Shown: positions 12,238 through 23,349, counted from the first letter of the stretch. The stretch: 64,000 nucleotides of DNA from Vanilla planifolia (GCA_023846275.1 CM043868.1:7893653-7957652); one strand, 5' to 3'. Notes: generated from the letters alone by a model not told the origin. Numbers and translations are program-made.

Positions 12238-14099
12238 TAGAAAATAATAAGATTTGATTTAGACAGGGAATACATAAAAATGTGCTTGATACAATTTTCA
12301 TGGCACAAAAAGGGTAACACAATGAATAATTAAAGGCCAAAGTTTTTCTAAAAGAAATAAAAAGATCATTTTTATAACTATTTTAGGTTTAAAAAATTAT
12401 TTAAAATAATAAATAATTTCAAAAAAATTTGAAAATTGGTCAATGGATAGAACTCATCAAAGAGAATCATACAAAAAAAGTTGACAAACTTTTGGAAGTC
12501 AAATAAATAAAAAATGCAAGAAATGTGTGACTCCTTATAGTTCTATATAAAACTAAAAATCTAAACTTTGGAAGTACTTGACTAGACAGTACTTCCATGG
12601 GGAGGTATTGTGTCGATTGATAGAAGAGAAAGGGTTTGGTAAGTCAATAGTTCAATCCATTAAAGGATTTGAAATGATTAGAAGAGATGAATAGTCAACT
12701 AAAGCTTTAAAAAAAGGAAGAAGCTTGGGTTATGTGAGAATTTTGAAAATTTAGGAAAACCTTAATATGTCAATTAAGTAAAATAAGTGAGAAACAAAAA
12801 AAAAGAGTAAGACTATACAATTGGAAGATGATTAATTGAAGTTATTCAAGCTTTAGATCACAAAAGGAAAAGAATTCATTGATAAACATGCAAAGTGAGA
12901 CAAATTATAAGAAGAGACCATTATAATACAAAAAAACTAAGGATGATTACCATACATGCATCTGATTGATATAATATTGGTTGATTTTTAGTGATCTTAA
13001 AAATAGAAATTTAGATTTACTTATGAAAATTGGAATATAAGCAATAACATATTGTAGGTAAGCTTTGTACTATATATACATCTATTTGATGTTTCATTGT
13101 ATCATATTGAGTGATCTCATATTGTATTGAAATTTAAATTTATAAATTTATATAACGTTTATAATTTTTTCTTGTGCTATCATTGAATGTTATTTATCTT
13201 TTTTAGCATGATATTATATTTCCACCTAATTTCTTAAATTCTATTATATATGAAGATTTTATAATATAAAATTCATGGCTAATAGTTAAAATAGAAATGC
13301 TATGAAAATTAATTATTCATTGTGTAATATTAGAAAAGAATAGAAAAGTAAAAAAGAAGTAAGCACAAGAGTTGGTAAAAAACGACAGCGTGTTTTTTTA
13401 AAAAAGAATAAAGAGTATAAAAAGATTGGTTATCCAACATGGCATATCTCTTTTTAGAATAACAAATTTCGGAAGCAGGGCTATAGTCCCAAATAATATG
13501 TTATGTAGATAAAACTTTAAAAGTCACATATATGGCACACCATATTCCAAAATATATTCAAAAGGTAGACCCTAAAAAGATTTGAAATATGAAAAAGTCT
13601 TATCTTAAAAGCAATTTAAAAAAAATTATAAAAGATAAAATAAAATAGTATAAAAATATTTTTATTTTTTATTAAAAACAAAAGACTAGGTGAATTCAAA
13701 AGATAGGATGAAATTTTTATTGAAATAGCCTTCACATGTTGTTTAAATATTTTATCATATGATATTAGCCTTGTGTAACAGTCTTAGTTTTCTTTTGTTT
13801 TATTTTTTAGAAAGAGCTCTTTGAGACGAGTCCAACGGTGTTTAGTTTATAATTTTTGGAGTTCTAAAGAATAAATTATGAATTTTTAAAAATCTAGGAT
13901 AAATTCGTAACATTGATGGTAGATTTGTAACTTTGTAAATGTAGACATAGCTCAAATTCGTTTTGGTAGAAGGTATATTTGTAATTTTAAAAGATGTTGG
14001 CTACGTTAGGTATATGCGCAAATTTAAGAATTTTGATGCTTTCCGGGAAGAGGATATATGCTCAAATAACGAATTTATAGGGGATGTTATGCAAACTAG

Positions 14100-14660
14100 C
14101 CGGTTTAGACGGTTCAGTTCGAGAAAGTATAAAAGCGAAACACGGGTATAAAAGCGAAATAGGGAGCGTTTGAAAAGCACTTCTGTGAAACACGACTGCG
14201 CGGAGGTTGCCGGAGTGCGAGGTTCTGCAGAAACGCGACTGCGGCGAGGATTTCCGTAAGTACGAGATTTCCGACAGCTGCCACCGTGCTCTTAGAGGAT
14301 TTCTGTAAGGCGACAGTGACGGCCGGCGAGGTTTCCGTGAGTTCCGGCACGCGAAGTGACTGCCGGCGAGGTTTTCGTGAGTTCCGGCACGCGACAGTGA
14401 CGGCCGGCGATGATTTCGTAAGGTAAGAAAATTTCTTTGTTGTCGAGGTTGTGTAAGGTTTCCAGTGAGTGGCGGAGACCGAGAGGGGTCGAGTTGGCCA
14501 GCGGGAGACAAAGGAGGTCTCTAATTTCGTCGGCGAAATATTTCGATTCCGCCCGGCACACATAAGAGAGGTAAGCAGGGAACCGGTCTAAGCCTTGGAC
14601 CGGGCCGCGCTACTGAGCCGTCGGGCGCAGGCGGTCCAGCGCCGACGGAAGCAAATTAGC
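14100..14660. other. GC/CpG-rich island, likely promoter or 5' exon of an upstream locus
   Basis: An abrupt CpG-dense block in AT-rich surroundings. It holds tandem imperfect repeats and many GTAAG/GTGAGT strings. All three minus-strand frames stay open for long stretches because of the repeats and the low stop density of GC-rich DNA; their products are repetitive and match no known family. A first exon or 5' UTR with its promoter is the most economical reading, since exon-like blocks follow from 15,039. Direction of transcription is inferred, not proven. Confidence 0.4.
14310..14427. repeat. Tandem ~40-bp GC-rich repeat, 2.9 copies
   Basis: Units at 14,310-14,350 (41 bp), 14,351-14,390 (40 bp) and 14,391-14,427 (partial). 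Each unit begins gcgacagtgac or gcgaagtgac, continues with gccggcga, and reaches a splice-donor-like gtgagttcc or gtaaggtaag. More diverged relatives occur just upstream at about 14,190-14,260. Confidence 0.75.
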
Positions 14661-15775
14661 GAGAACAGCCAATTACAGAAACTTTGGGATTAAGCACTTG
14701 CTTATGATAAAAAAAAAAAAAAAAAGAAAAAAAGAAACTTTGGGATTTGTTTGGGAAAGCTTTTTGGAAGTAATTTTTAGTTAATCTAGCCACGAGCTGT
14801 CAAGCGCTGACGGAAGCCAATTAATGAATTTTGGGATGTTTTGGAAACAAGCGTTTGGGAAAGCTTTTTGGAAGTAATTTTTGGTTAATCTAGCCACGAG
14901 CTGTCAAGCGCCGACGGAAGCCAATTAATGAATTTTGGGATGTTTTGGAAACAAGCGTTTTTGAAAGCTTTTAGGAAGTAATTTTTTTGTTAATAAGCAC
15001 ATTTTAACTTTGACTATTTTGTATTTATGGCTTTGTAGGACATCAAGAAGAATCTAGAAGTGAGCAACACGATTTATATCAAATCAGGTAGATAAATTCC
15101 TAACCCTATGATGTAGCATATTAATATGTGTTTTTTACATGGTTTTCTTACTGTCACATGGTGTTTTGGTTGTTGTTTATGCATTTACATGAAAACTAAA
15201 AATAAAGAACAACATGGTATGATAACAAAATAAAAAAGAAAGAAATAATATGGAATGAAAGGTCTTTTGATATAGCACAATTGTTTAGATTTATGATTGA
15301 AAAATGATAGTAAAAATGGGATTTCAAGAGAACATTATTTTCACCACTAGGCTCAGCATGTGGGATCGCAGGGTATCGATCTTCGGATCAGATGTCTGCC
15401 TAGTGTTATGTGCTAATGATTTACACCAAGCTCAGAGTTGGTTGCAAGGTATGGCACCAAAGGATAATGCTTCAAAGGGAATCAGGTCCGATAATAACAC
15501 ACCTATAAGGAACTGACATTTCTTTTGGTTTTTTTTGTTTCTCATCTAACATTATATATGACATCTGGTATGGTTTTAGCTTTATGCATATGATTCATCT
15601 TCACTTTGCATGGTATTTTGATATCTCTTTTCATACTTGGTTAGTTATTGTGATTTATCTACTGTGATCTATAAAATCTTATTTAGTGCTTACATCGCAG
15701 GTCATCAAACCACTGCATCGAAAGCTGGGAATGATGCTGCTACAGAAAAGCCCTTTTCACGAGATGTGTGAGAAA
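14560..15775 (+). other. Putative spliced transcription unit of unknown product
   Basis: Three exon-like blocks have fitting splice signals: 15,039-15,087 (after tttgtag, before gtagat), 15,351-15,448 (after cactag, before gtatgg) and 15,701 to a tga at about 15,770 (after atcgcag). A strong donor, gag|gtaagc, near 14,569 could end a 5' exon. Joined in phase, the blocks give one open frame of about 71 codons: HQEESRSEQHDLYQIR, then LSMWDRRVSIFGSDVCLVLC and ANDLHQAQSWLQ, then GHQTTASKAGNDAATEKPF and SRDV. The proposed 5' exon has a stop in that frame and no ATG. Translation would therefore start at the Met of exon block two, giving about 53 residues. I recognise no family. It may be a small protein gene, a lncRNA or a decayed gene. 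Confidence 0.3.
14750..14985. repeat. 104-bp tandem repeat, about 2.3 copies
   Basis: Copies at 14,750-14,853 and 14,854-14,957 are nearly identical, with a partial third from 14,958. Shared text includes aaagctttttggaagtaatt, ctagccacgagctgtcaagc and gacggaagccaattaatg. A related gccgacggaagc string occurs earlier at about 14,641. The array follows an A-rich tract (14,708-14,733) and lies where the first intron of the putative upstream locus would be. Confidence 0.85.
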
Positions 15776-15969
15776 AGGGAGGGCTTGGCGTGATTAAACT
15801 TTTAAGAAAACATGTTCTTTGTTTATATATTTTGGATTTTGAAGTTAGGGTTTGTCTCACCATCGAGTCCCCATCTTGGGTTTGTTCCTTGTCCTCACTC
15901 ACTTTGATGTTAATTTTGTTATTTAGAGGACTTGGTGAAGCGGGGGCTTGACACTTTGTATGTGGCATA

Positions 15970-17930
15970 ACCCTAAGTTGGTTGCTTTACATATATGTTA
16001 TATTTTTTTTAATTGAGTTAGTGATTATTGGCTTAATTTGTTTTCTAATCTAACATTTCAAGATATCATGTAACATAACATGAGACTTTAAGAAAGCAAG
16101 ATAGAGTTAACACATGGTTATTATGTGGTTTAGTTCTTTTTATATCATGATAAATAAGTTATTATGATAATAAATTTTATTTGACTAATGGTAGATATGC
16201 ATTAGTTTTATTCTATTATGATGTATAAATCATATTTTTTTTAAAAAGGCAATGTATAGTTTATCTGTCTTTATTAAGTTTTAAATCAGTTTTTAAATTG
16301 TGATTTTGTAGCTTATTTTTTTTAGAAAAAAAAATGATTTTCAAAATAAATAAAAAAGATGATGTAACATCACATAGACAGATAGGTTAGGTGTTACACA
16401 TAATTTTTTTACTTATTACCAAAAATCTTCTAATAAAATTATTTTTTATTCCATTAAAAAATATTAGAAATAACATTGATATTATCCATTCAATTTTAAA
16501 TAATCTTAAAAATTTTGAGATATTACACTCTAACATGCTGCACTAATCAAATAGTAATAATGTCACCACACCTTATTATCCCTTCTCCCTTCAATGCACT
16601 AATTATCTATCCCTTACATTAATATCCCCTAGGACTTGTTCACCTAACTTGTTGAATCATAAGTCATGTCAATCATTAAAACAGAAAATTATAAAACAAA
16701 ATAATGAGGAACAAAGAAATCCATTAATAGAAAATAAGAGCTCATTTCAATAATTTTTCACTCCATTTTCATAGATTTCATGTAACTATTACTTGATTAA
16801 TTGTTAGTCTGACTTTTAGTGAATGTCATTGTAATGATAATATCCCTTTCTTCGTTTTGAAAGTAAAGTTGAGCTCATGAGTGAATTACAGCCATGACTT
16901 TTTCTTATAACGAGGGTTTATCATATTACCAAATTCTACTCTCTTAGCAGTGGTATAAATGATCTATGGCATGGTCACTTAACACTTCCATCATGCATAG
17001 ATCCAAGCACCTCAACATTACTATAAGCACACTTAAAACCAATACTCACAAAAGCATTGAAGTTACAATCCATCAACAATTTGTATTGGCATTTGTACTT
17101 GTGATTTTATTAATTCATATCTATTTTTTTAAGAAGTATTATTTAAATAAAATTATATAATAAAATATTTATTAGTTTTATGTTTCATCATAGTTATGAA
17201 AGTTAAAAGTAATACAATTTTAATTTTAATTGAAATCAACATTACTAGAACCATTGTTTTAGTGTCTACCAAAATCGATCAATTTTGGTTCTTTTGAATT
17301 AGTTCAATCAAGATTGATTTGAATCCATGAAAAACTTAACTTTCACTACTTTTATATTTTTCCACATTCAATTAGTTTTGACCAAAGTAGATTTACAATT
17401 TAAGTTTTAATTATTCAGATAAATTTTTTAAAATTTTCTATATATTTGAAATAATTTAATTTTATATTAACAATTAAAATAACTTGTTTTGAAAAAGGAA
17501 ATCAAGTTTAGAATAGTCTATGGATCATATTATTTGTAATACACCAACAAGTTATAATTTGGTGGCTTTTGTACTTCAAATTTATTATTGAATTATAATT
17601 AATAAAAATGAAATAAATTTAGAATTGAAGATTCTACATTATTTATTGTATTTTTATTTTTTAATTTTAAACAAACTTAACAATTTTGAAAAGAAATAAA
17701 AAGATCTAAACTATCTGTTTCTATCAAAACCTATCCAATCCAAAATTCAGTCTTTAAAAGCAAACAAACTGGAAAACAAAAATTAAAACTTCACTTTAAA
17801 CTAAAATTGAAAACAAAATTGGCTTTTTTGTTCTTCAATCAGTTCAAGAATTATCGAATAGGATTTACATAAATAAAAAACATGTCTTTGATGAAAATTA
17901 TTTCGAAAGTTTGACTTTTCGAAGTTTAAA
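15970..17930. other. AT-rich intergenic stretch
   Basis: No gene, transposon domain or structured RNA was recognised. Short A- and T-runs dominate. A 64-codon plus-strand ORF near 16,966 ends in low-complexity hydrophobic residues and is judged to be chance. Confidence 0.4.
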
Positions 17931-18773
17931 AGGAAAAATTTTGAAAAATGATGATAGTAAATTTGTTTGCAGACTGAACTTTACAAAAATCGGCAGTATC
18001 TAACAAGATGGGAAACAAGCGATGATCATCAAGAATGTAGTCATGTAGCCATCCTGAGCAGCTATTCTATATAGTCACCACGTTGTCGTCTTCTCGGTAG
18101 AGTCTCGGAAGAAACTTAGTAAAAGAAATAAAGGACATTCCAATGGAGATTGTTTGGGATTAATAGCCGAACCATAATTACCAGGCGGAGTTATTCTTCG
18201 ATTCATGACGTCTTCTCTCCATTTTACCCCTTCAAACTTATATTCTAGAAATAATTTTTGGGCACAACAGCGCGCGGAGCAGATCAATTCGCAAGGAGAG
18301 AGGAAAGAAAAGAAATCCTTTCTCTCTCTCGAAGAAGACAAGATGTTGTTGTTGTAAACGAAAAAAGAATCTAGTTCATTCTGAACAGAAACTTCAGCTC
18401 AAATAAGACCATTTCTTACGAATTTCCTTGCTTTTCCCACATAAAGGAAACAAAATGTGAATAGCGTATCTCAGAAAAGGTATGAAGCTTCACTCCTTCT
18501 CAGAGATGCAGCCCCCCAAGACACCAGCCTTTCTCCAGCGCCTGCGGCCGAATGCAATTTATGGAAAGTCGCCAATGCCTTCAAAAGCCAAGCAACCCTT
18601 TCGCGGAACCTAAGCGTTGTTTGAACTGCAGCTGTCGCCATATTCGCACAGCACATTTTGTCGTTTCCATCCTCCTTTCTATACATAATGGCGGGAGTCG
18701 TTTGGGATCCCTGAGAAACAAAGCCGGCTCCAGCAAGGTACAGGTCAAGCCGAAAAATCTTGTGAAGGTGGAG
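17930..18773 (+). promoter_or_regulatory. Promoter and 5' leader region of the TAR gene
   Basis: Base composition shifts from AT-rich to mixed and then GC-rich towards the start codon. Visible elements are a TATA-like ctatatag near 18,068, a TGACGTC (bZIP/as-1-like ACGT core) at 18,206-18,212, and a CT-rich run at about 18,317-18,334. The transcription start is not identifiable. An ATG at 18,552 is in frame with the TAR start and no stop intervenes, so it could extend the protein by 74 residues if it lies in the mRNA. Confidence 0.4.
18688..18714 (+). promoter_or_regulatory. Short upstream ORF (MAGVVWDP) in the TAR leader
   Basis: An ATG 86 nt upstream of the TAR start opens an eight-codon frame ending in TGA. 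It ends 59 nt before the TAR ATG and is in a different frame. If the leader covers it, translation of it could reduce or tune initiation at 18,774. Its use depends on the unknown transcription start. Confidence 0.4.
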
Positions 18774-20623
18774 ATGCCGTCTGCAACGCAAGAAATCAAT
18801 GTCAACGAAACGACCGGGTCTCTTGCCATGTCCGTGGATTCCGTCATTAACCTCGATCGGTGAGTTCCTCCTCTTTCTCCTTTGCATGTACATCTTTCTC
18901 CCCAGTGGAGGCCATCGGCGGGCTTCCGCCTCGCTTAATTGATTGATGATCTTTAACAAACTTGTCTTACCTTTACCGAGATATGCGGAGATTGATGCGA
19001 AGATTTGAACTCCCTTTTGGGTTTGGAAAATGATTTCTTTGGACTATTTGACTAAAATGGAAATCCGATGTAGCTTATGGTCCCTGGAATAACATCGCCA
19101 ATTTGCTCTCAAATTATATGTTTGCCGACCGCCTTATAAAATTACTTTTTTTTACTTCTGTTTCTTTTTCTCTTCATAAATCAAATGCAATGCAGTAGTT
19201 TTTCTAACAAAATTACATTTATTCTTTATTGACATAAACGAACGTTTCGAAAATGTTGTCATTTCTTCAAACTGATGGAGTGCTTGGCTATTAGCAGATA
19301 GCATTTTTTAACATGATTTGGCTGATTTATAAGTTGAAATACTACTTATCTCACTCATGATGAGATATCTGATGGTTTGCAGTGGCGATCCAAAGGTGTA
19401 CGAGAAGTTCTGGCTAGAGAACGGCGCCGCCGCGGCTGTGGAGATTCCCGGGTGGCAAAAAATTAGCTACTTCTCGGACTTGACCAACCTCTGCTGGTTC
19501 CTGGAGCCAGACTTAGCCGCCGAGATCCGCCGCCTACATCGTCTGGTCGGCAACGCGGTAGCCGACCATGGACGTCACATCGTTGTCGGCACCGGCTCGT
19601 CGCAGCTCTTCCTGGCTTCACTTTTTGCCCTCTCCACCGCACCAGAGGTCGCTGTTGCTTGTAACGGCCGCCCTGTCCCGGTTGTCTCCTCCGCCCCCTA
19701 CTTTTCGGTAACATCACCACGTAAATTAAGCGCATCGTGTTTTTTTATTTTTTTACTTCTAAATTTCCCTTGGCTGCAGTATTACCCTGCAGCAACGAAT
19801 CTTCTGAAATCGGGGCTTTTCCGTTGGGAGGGCGATGCATGCTCCTTCCACGCCGGCAGCACACCGTATATTGAGGTCGTCTGCTCTCCAAGCAACCCGG
19901 ACGGGAGCGCGAGGACTGCAATGGTGAAATCAAGCAATGGAAAGTTAATCCACGACCTCGCCTATTACTGGCCTCAATACACCGCGATCACCGGCGCGAT
20001 GGACGAAGACATCATGCTGTTTACGGTATCCAAGTGCACCGGCCACGCGGGGACACGGCTTGGCTGGGCGCTTGTCAAAGATGCCGAAGTGGCGAGGCGC
20101 ATGACGAAGTTCATCGAGGTGAACACCATTGGAGTGTCCAAGGACTCCCAGTACCGCGCTGTAAGGATTCTGAAGGCCGTCTGTGACGGTTATGAGCTCG
20201 AAGGAGCAGGAGAATCTGCCAAGCTCTTCCATTTCGGCCGGAAGGTGATGGCGCGGCGGTGGGAAAAGCTGCGGGAAGTGTTGGCGGCTAACAAAGTTTT
20301 CGGCTTGATGGAATTCAAGAAACTGCATTGCGAATTCATGGGGGAGGAGACCCTGCCGTTGCCTGGTACGCGGGTTCTTGTAACCAAGTGACTTAGCTGT
20401 GCTTTGTTTTGTGTAATTCATTACGGTTTCTGCAGCATTTGCGTGGTTAGAGTGCGGAAGAGACATTGAAGACTGCGAGAGCTTCTTGAGGCAGAAACAC
20501 AAGGTCTTGACCCGGGGTGGGAAGGATTTTGGAACAGATGGTAAGCATGCGAGGGTGAGTATGTTGGGTCGTGATGAGGATTTCGACATGTTCATACAAA
20601 GATTGAAGGCGATTCGGCTCTAA
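18774..20623 (+). CDS. TAR2: Tryptophan aminotransferase-related protein (TAR2-like), four exons
   Basis: A PLP enzyme expected to transaminate L-tryptophan to indole-3-pyruvate, the substrate of YUCCA monooxygenases in auxin synthesis. Exons are 18,774-18,859, 19,383-19,707, 19,780-20,365 and 20,436-20,623. All introns are GT-AG and phases match, giving 394 residues, close to the ~390 of TAA1. Visible motifs: NLDRGDP (26-32), IPGWQ followed by SYFSDLTNLCWFLEP (57-71), the PLP-phosphate loop GTGSSQ (98-103), SPSNPDG with N176, IHDLAYYWPQY with D196 and Y199, SKCTGHAGTRLGW with the PLP Schiff-base lysine K222, IGVSKDSQ, PAFAWLEC, and HARVSML with the likely carboxylate-binding R372. IPGWQ and the C-terminal DCESFLR region resemble TAR2 more than TAA1. 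The chosen start places GDP at the same distance from Met as in TAA1; an in-frame ATG at 18,552 is the alternative. No frameshift or stop is seen. Codons are GC-rich, unlike the flanks. Family confidence is high; the TAR2 orthology and gene symbol are tentative. Confidence 0.93.
18860..19382 (+). other. TAR intron 1 (523 bp)
   Basis: Donor cg|gtgagt and acceptor tttgcag|t. The intron splits an Arg codon (phase 2) just before the conserved GDP. It is AT- and T-rich, in sharp contrast to the exons. Confidence 0.9.
19708..19779 (+). other. TAR intron 2 (72 bp, no stop, length divisible by three)
   Basis: Donor tcg|gtaaca and acceptor ggctgcag|tattac, phase 0. Removing it brings APYFS next to YYPAATNLLKSG, which matches the spacing in TAA1 and TAR2 proteins. 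The intron is T-rich and would add 24 hydrophobic residues if retained. Confidence 0.9.
20366..20435 (+). other. TAR intron 3 (70 bp)
   Basis: Donor cctg|gtacgc and acceptor tctgcag|cattt, phase 1. Splicing recreates the Ala of the conserved PAFAWL motif. Without splicing, the frame ends at a tga at 20,389-20,391, removing the last ~60 residues including R372. Confidence 0.9.
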
Positions 20624-20790
20624 GTTGGTGTTTTATATTATATGGTAACTGTTTGTGGTGTGCTGTTGTTTCTTGCGTGGAGTCAAGGGTTGTTAATGCT
20701 GCATGTTGGCTGATGTTAAACGTGGGGTTATATTGCTTTTATGTGGTGAACTTATATAAGTTGATCTTTTATTTCTGTTTTTTTTTTTCT
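20624..20790 (+). other. Probable 3' UTR of the TAR gene
   Basis: TG-rich sequence follows the TAA stop at 20,621-20,623, then composition falls back to AT-rich by about 20,790. No canonical AATAAA is seen, which is common in plants, so the cleavage site cannot be placed. Confidence 0.4.
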
Positions 20791-22089
20791 TTTATGGTAT
20801 TTATTGACTAGTTTTCAGTTTCAATAGTTAAAATTGAGCAAGATAGTTTTTATTAATTTTTTTATAAGTAGAATTCTTGTAACAATCTTTTATCAACTAT
20901 TTCTTAAAATATGTTTTTTGTGACAAATGAATTAATTACTATAATTCACAGCAATGTTAGTGGAGGTCATTGAAAATCACTTGTTGTTGCATGTTGATTG
21001 AAATTATAGATTTATGAAAACATATTAGAAGTCTTTTTTTATTTAGAGTTGGAGATTATAGTGTATGGAAGAGAAAAAAACTTATATCTTTGCATGTTGA
21101 GAACAATCAATGAAGAAAAAAAGAAGTTAATTAATCCTTCTTTTTTTTATTAGTACACACGTTTTATTTATGGTTGTAAAAATTTATAAAGTTGAGGTCA
21201 AACTTGTATTTGAAGAATTATAGTGGTCATTTGATTATAATGATTTAATTATTTGTAATTAATATGTATTTATAATTGATGTTGTTTAGTTAATTATAAT
21301 CATCAAAGCATGTATTTGAATATTGATGATGTGATGAAATTGACTATCGGGGAACTTAAACTTTGATAATATGATTAAATTAATTATAATTGTTAAAGTT
21401 ATCAAAGTTGAAATGATTAATTTGCATTCATGTGTCTAATATTTATCTCATAAAATTAGTTTCATATTAAAAGAATATTGTTGTTTGATCATTAGACATT
21501 TTCTTACTTATTTTAACTAATGTATCTTTGAGGTTTTAGTCTTCAAGACATAGCCTCTAGTTGTTGATCATTGTCACATTGTTAAAATTTAAACCAATAT
21601 CAAAGATTTGACAATTGAAATTTTGTATTATATTGTCAAATTTTTATGTCATAAATTATGTTATAATGACTGTTGCATGTATTTCACATACATATATTAA
21701 ACAAATGAATTAACAAAAAAAAACATATAATTTTAAATTCAAAAATGTTATGTGCTTTTTAATTATGTGATAGAAGTGATGATATGTGTGGAAGTCTATA
21801 AATCAAATTGCAAATTATCAAATTAATATATTTTAGATTGTAGGTGATGCTTGATTAATTTAACATATGTTTTTGCGAATAATTTTTAATTGAAATATTT
21901 AAATAGTTTTGGATTTTATTTTTTTAATTTATTCTTAAATATTGTTATTAGTTTTTTTAGAAGTTTAAATAATTAATTATTTAATATTAAAAAATATTTG
22001 TTTGCTTTAAATTAATTTGAGTAGTTAATTTACTTTCATTTTAAAAGTAACTTTTTAATTAACCTATTTAATCTTAAAATTAATTAAAG

Positions 22090-22120
22090 TTAATTAGATT
22101 TAATAACTAAATCTAATTAA
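22090..22120. repeat. Perfect 13-bp hairpin inverted repeat
   Basis: Arms ttaattagattta (22,090-22,102) and taaatctaattaa (22,108-22,120) are exact reverse complements around a five-base loop. They sit in a ttaattaa-rich zone. With no G/C-rich stem or T-run, it is not a convincing terminator; chance in AT-rich DNA is possible. Confidence 0.6.
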
Positions 22121-23349
22121 TTTTAGATTTAAAGAGAATTTTTAATGTTAAATAGTTAAAATTAAAATTAATGTATTATGTTAATTAATATTTTTAGTTA
22201 ATTCTTAACTAACGTCTAAATTTCTATTTCAAAATTAATTTGAATGTTAACTTAGTAATTTTTGCAATTTCAATGTGAAATAATTAAAAATTCATTTATT
22301 TTGATCTTATGTCACTTTGAACTAAAATTTAAGAAAGTACTTTCTTTAAAGAATGAAAACTAAATTAATTTTTTAAATAATTAACTTCAAAATTTTAATT
22401 CTTATCCTAAATTTCATATGATGCACATATAAACAATTAGATAATCATGATTTAATATTTCAATGTTACAAACAATATGTATTTGTTTATATTTTATCTA
22501 TAAATTATGTGTAGTACTATAATAAGAAACAAATTTTAGATAAAATTTTAATTTCTAAAGACAAAATAAACGTTTGTAAGAATCTTAAAATTTTAATTAA
22601 AATGTTTTTTCATACAAATTTCTAAACTTACAAAAGATTAAAAATTTGTAATAGAAAAAGGACATCAAAGAAAGAAATGCACATTTGTTTTTATAATAAT
22701 AAGATAGTTGTGGCATTTATTGCTCATCTATGTTGGGTTTGGGGCCACATCATCTCCATTTTCTTTTCTTTTTTCTTTTAGTTTTGAAAATTATTTTAGT
22801 TCATTTAAATAAATGTATAAATAATTTCAAACTATTTGCATGATCATACTTAAAAATAATAATAAAAGTAATATAATTTTTTTAAAACAACAAAAGAAGT
22901 AAATTTAAAATGATTTCTAATTCTTTTAAAATATTTTGTTCATATAATAACACAAAACTAAACATATACATACTAAACAAAATATACTAAGAATATTTAA
23001 TATCTCTATGATAAATCAAAACTATAAGTAGCTAACGTGGTGGCATATACAAAAAATAATGAATGAACAAATATTAAATATAAAATTTTATGAATTACTT
23101 TCTCAATATTTCCATACATGTGCTATTTTATTTTAACCAAAAATCCTTAGACCATAAAACAGGCCAAATCAATCGTGATGATTTAGTGACAAAAGTATTG
23201 TACATGTATATAATACAATCAACTTTTAGATCAACATGTTGGGTCAATAACATGTAATATGTAATAAAAATAAATTATTATTTTCAAAAAATCAATTGCT
23301 CATAAAAAATAGTAAATGTCTTTTAATTCTTTTTCTATTATCTTTTCTT

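Larger units (their letters stand above)
9481..13940. other. Long AT-rich intergenic stretch
   Basis: No convincing coding region. The stretch contains a phrase-repeat zone (about 10,780-11,130) and an inverted repeat (11,692-12,237), both listed separately. A 93-codon minus-strand ORF at 10,693-10,974 has no recognisable domain. The first part may still belong to the gag/leader of relic B, but this cannot be shown. Confidence 0.4.

Noticed and set aside
14062-14563. Overlapping minus-strand ORFs of 149, 149 and 89 codons
   Set aside because: All three frames are open because of GC-rich tandem repeats. The products are Arg/Ser/Pro-rich echoes of the repeat with no domain.
18471-18959. 162-codon minus-strand ORF over the TAR first exon
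   Set aside because: It is the antisense shadow of the GC-rich leader and exon 1. The plus-strand frame has clear family homology and splice signals; the minus product has none.
19945-20595. 216-codon minus-strand ORF across TAR exons 3-4
   Set aside because: It runs antisense through conserved TAR exons and across intron 3. It arises from low stop density in GC-rich DNA.
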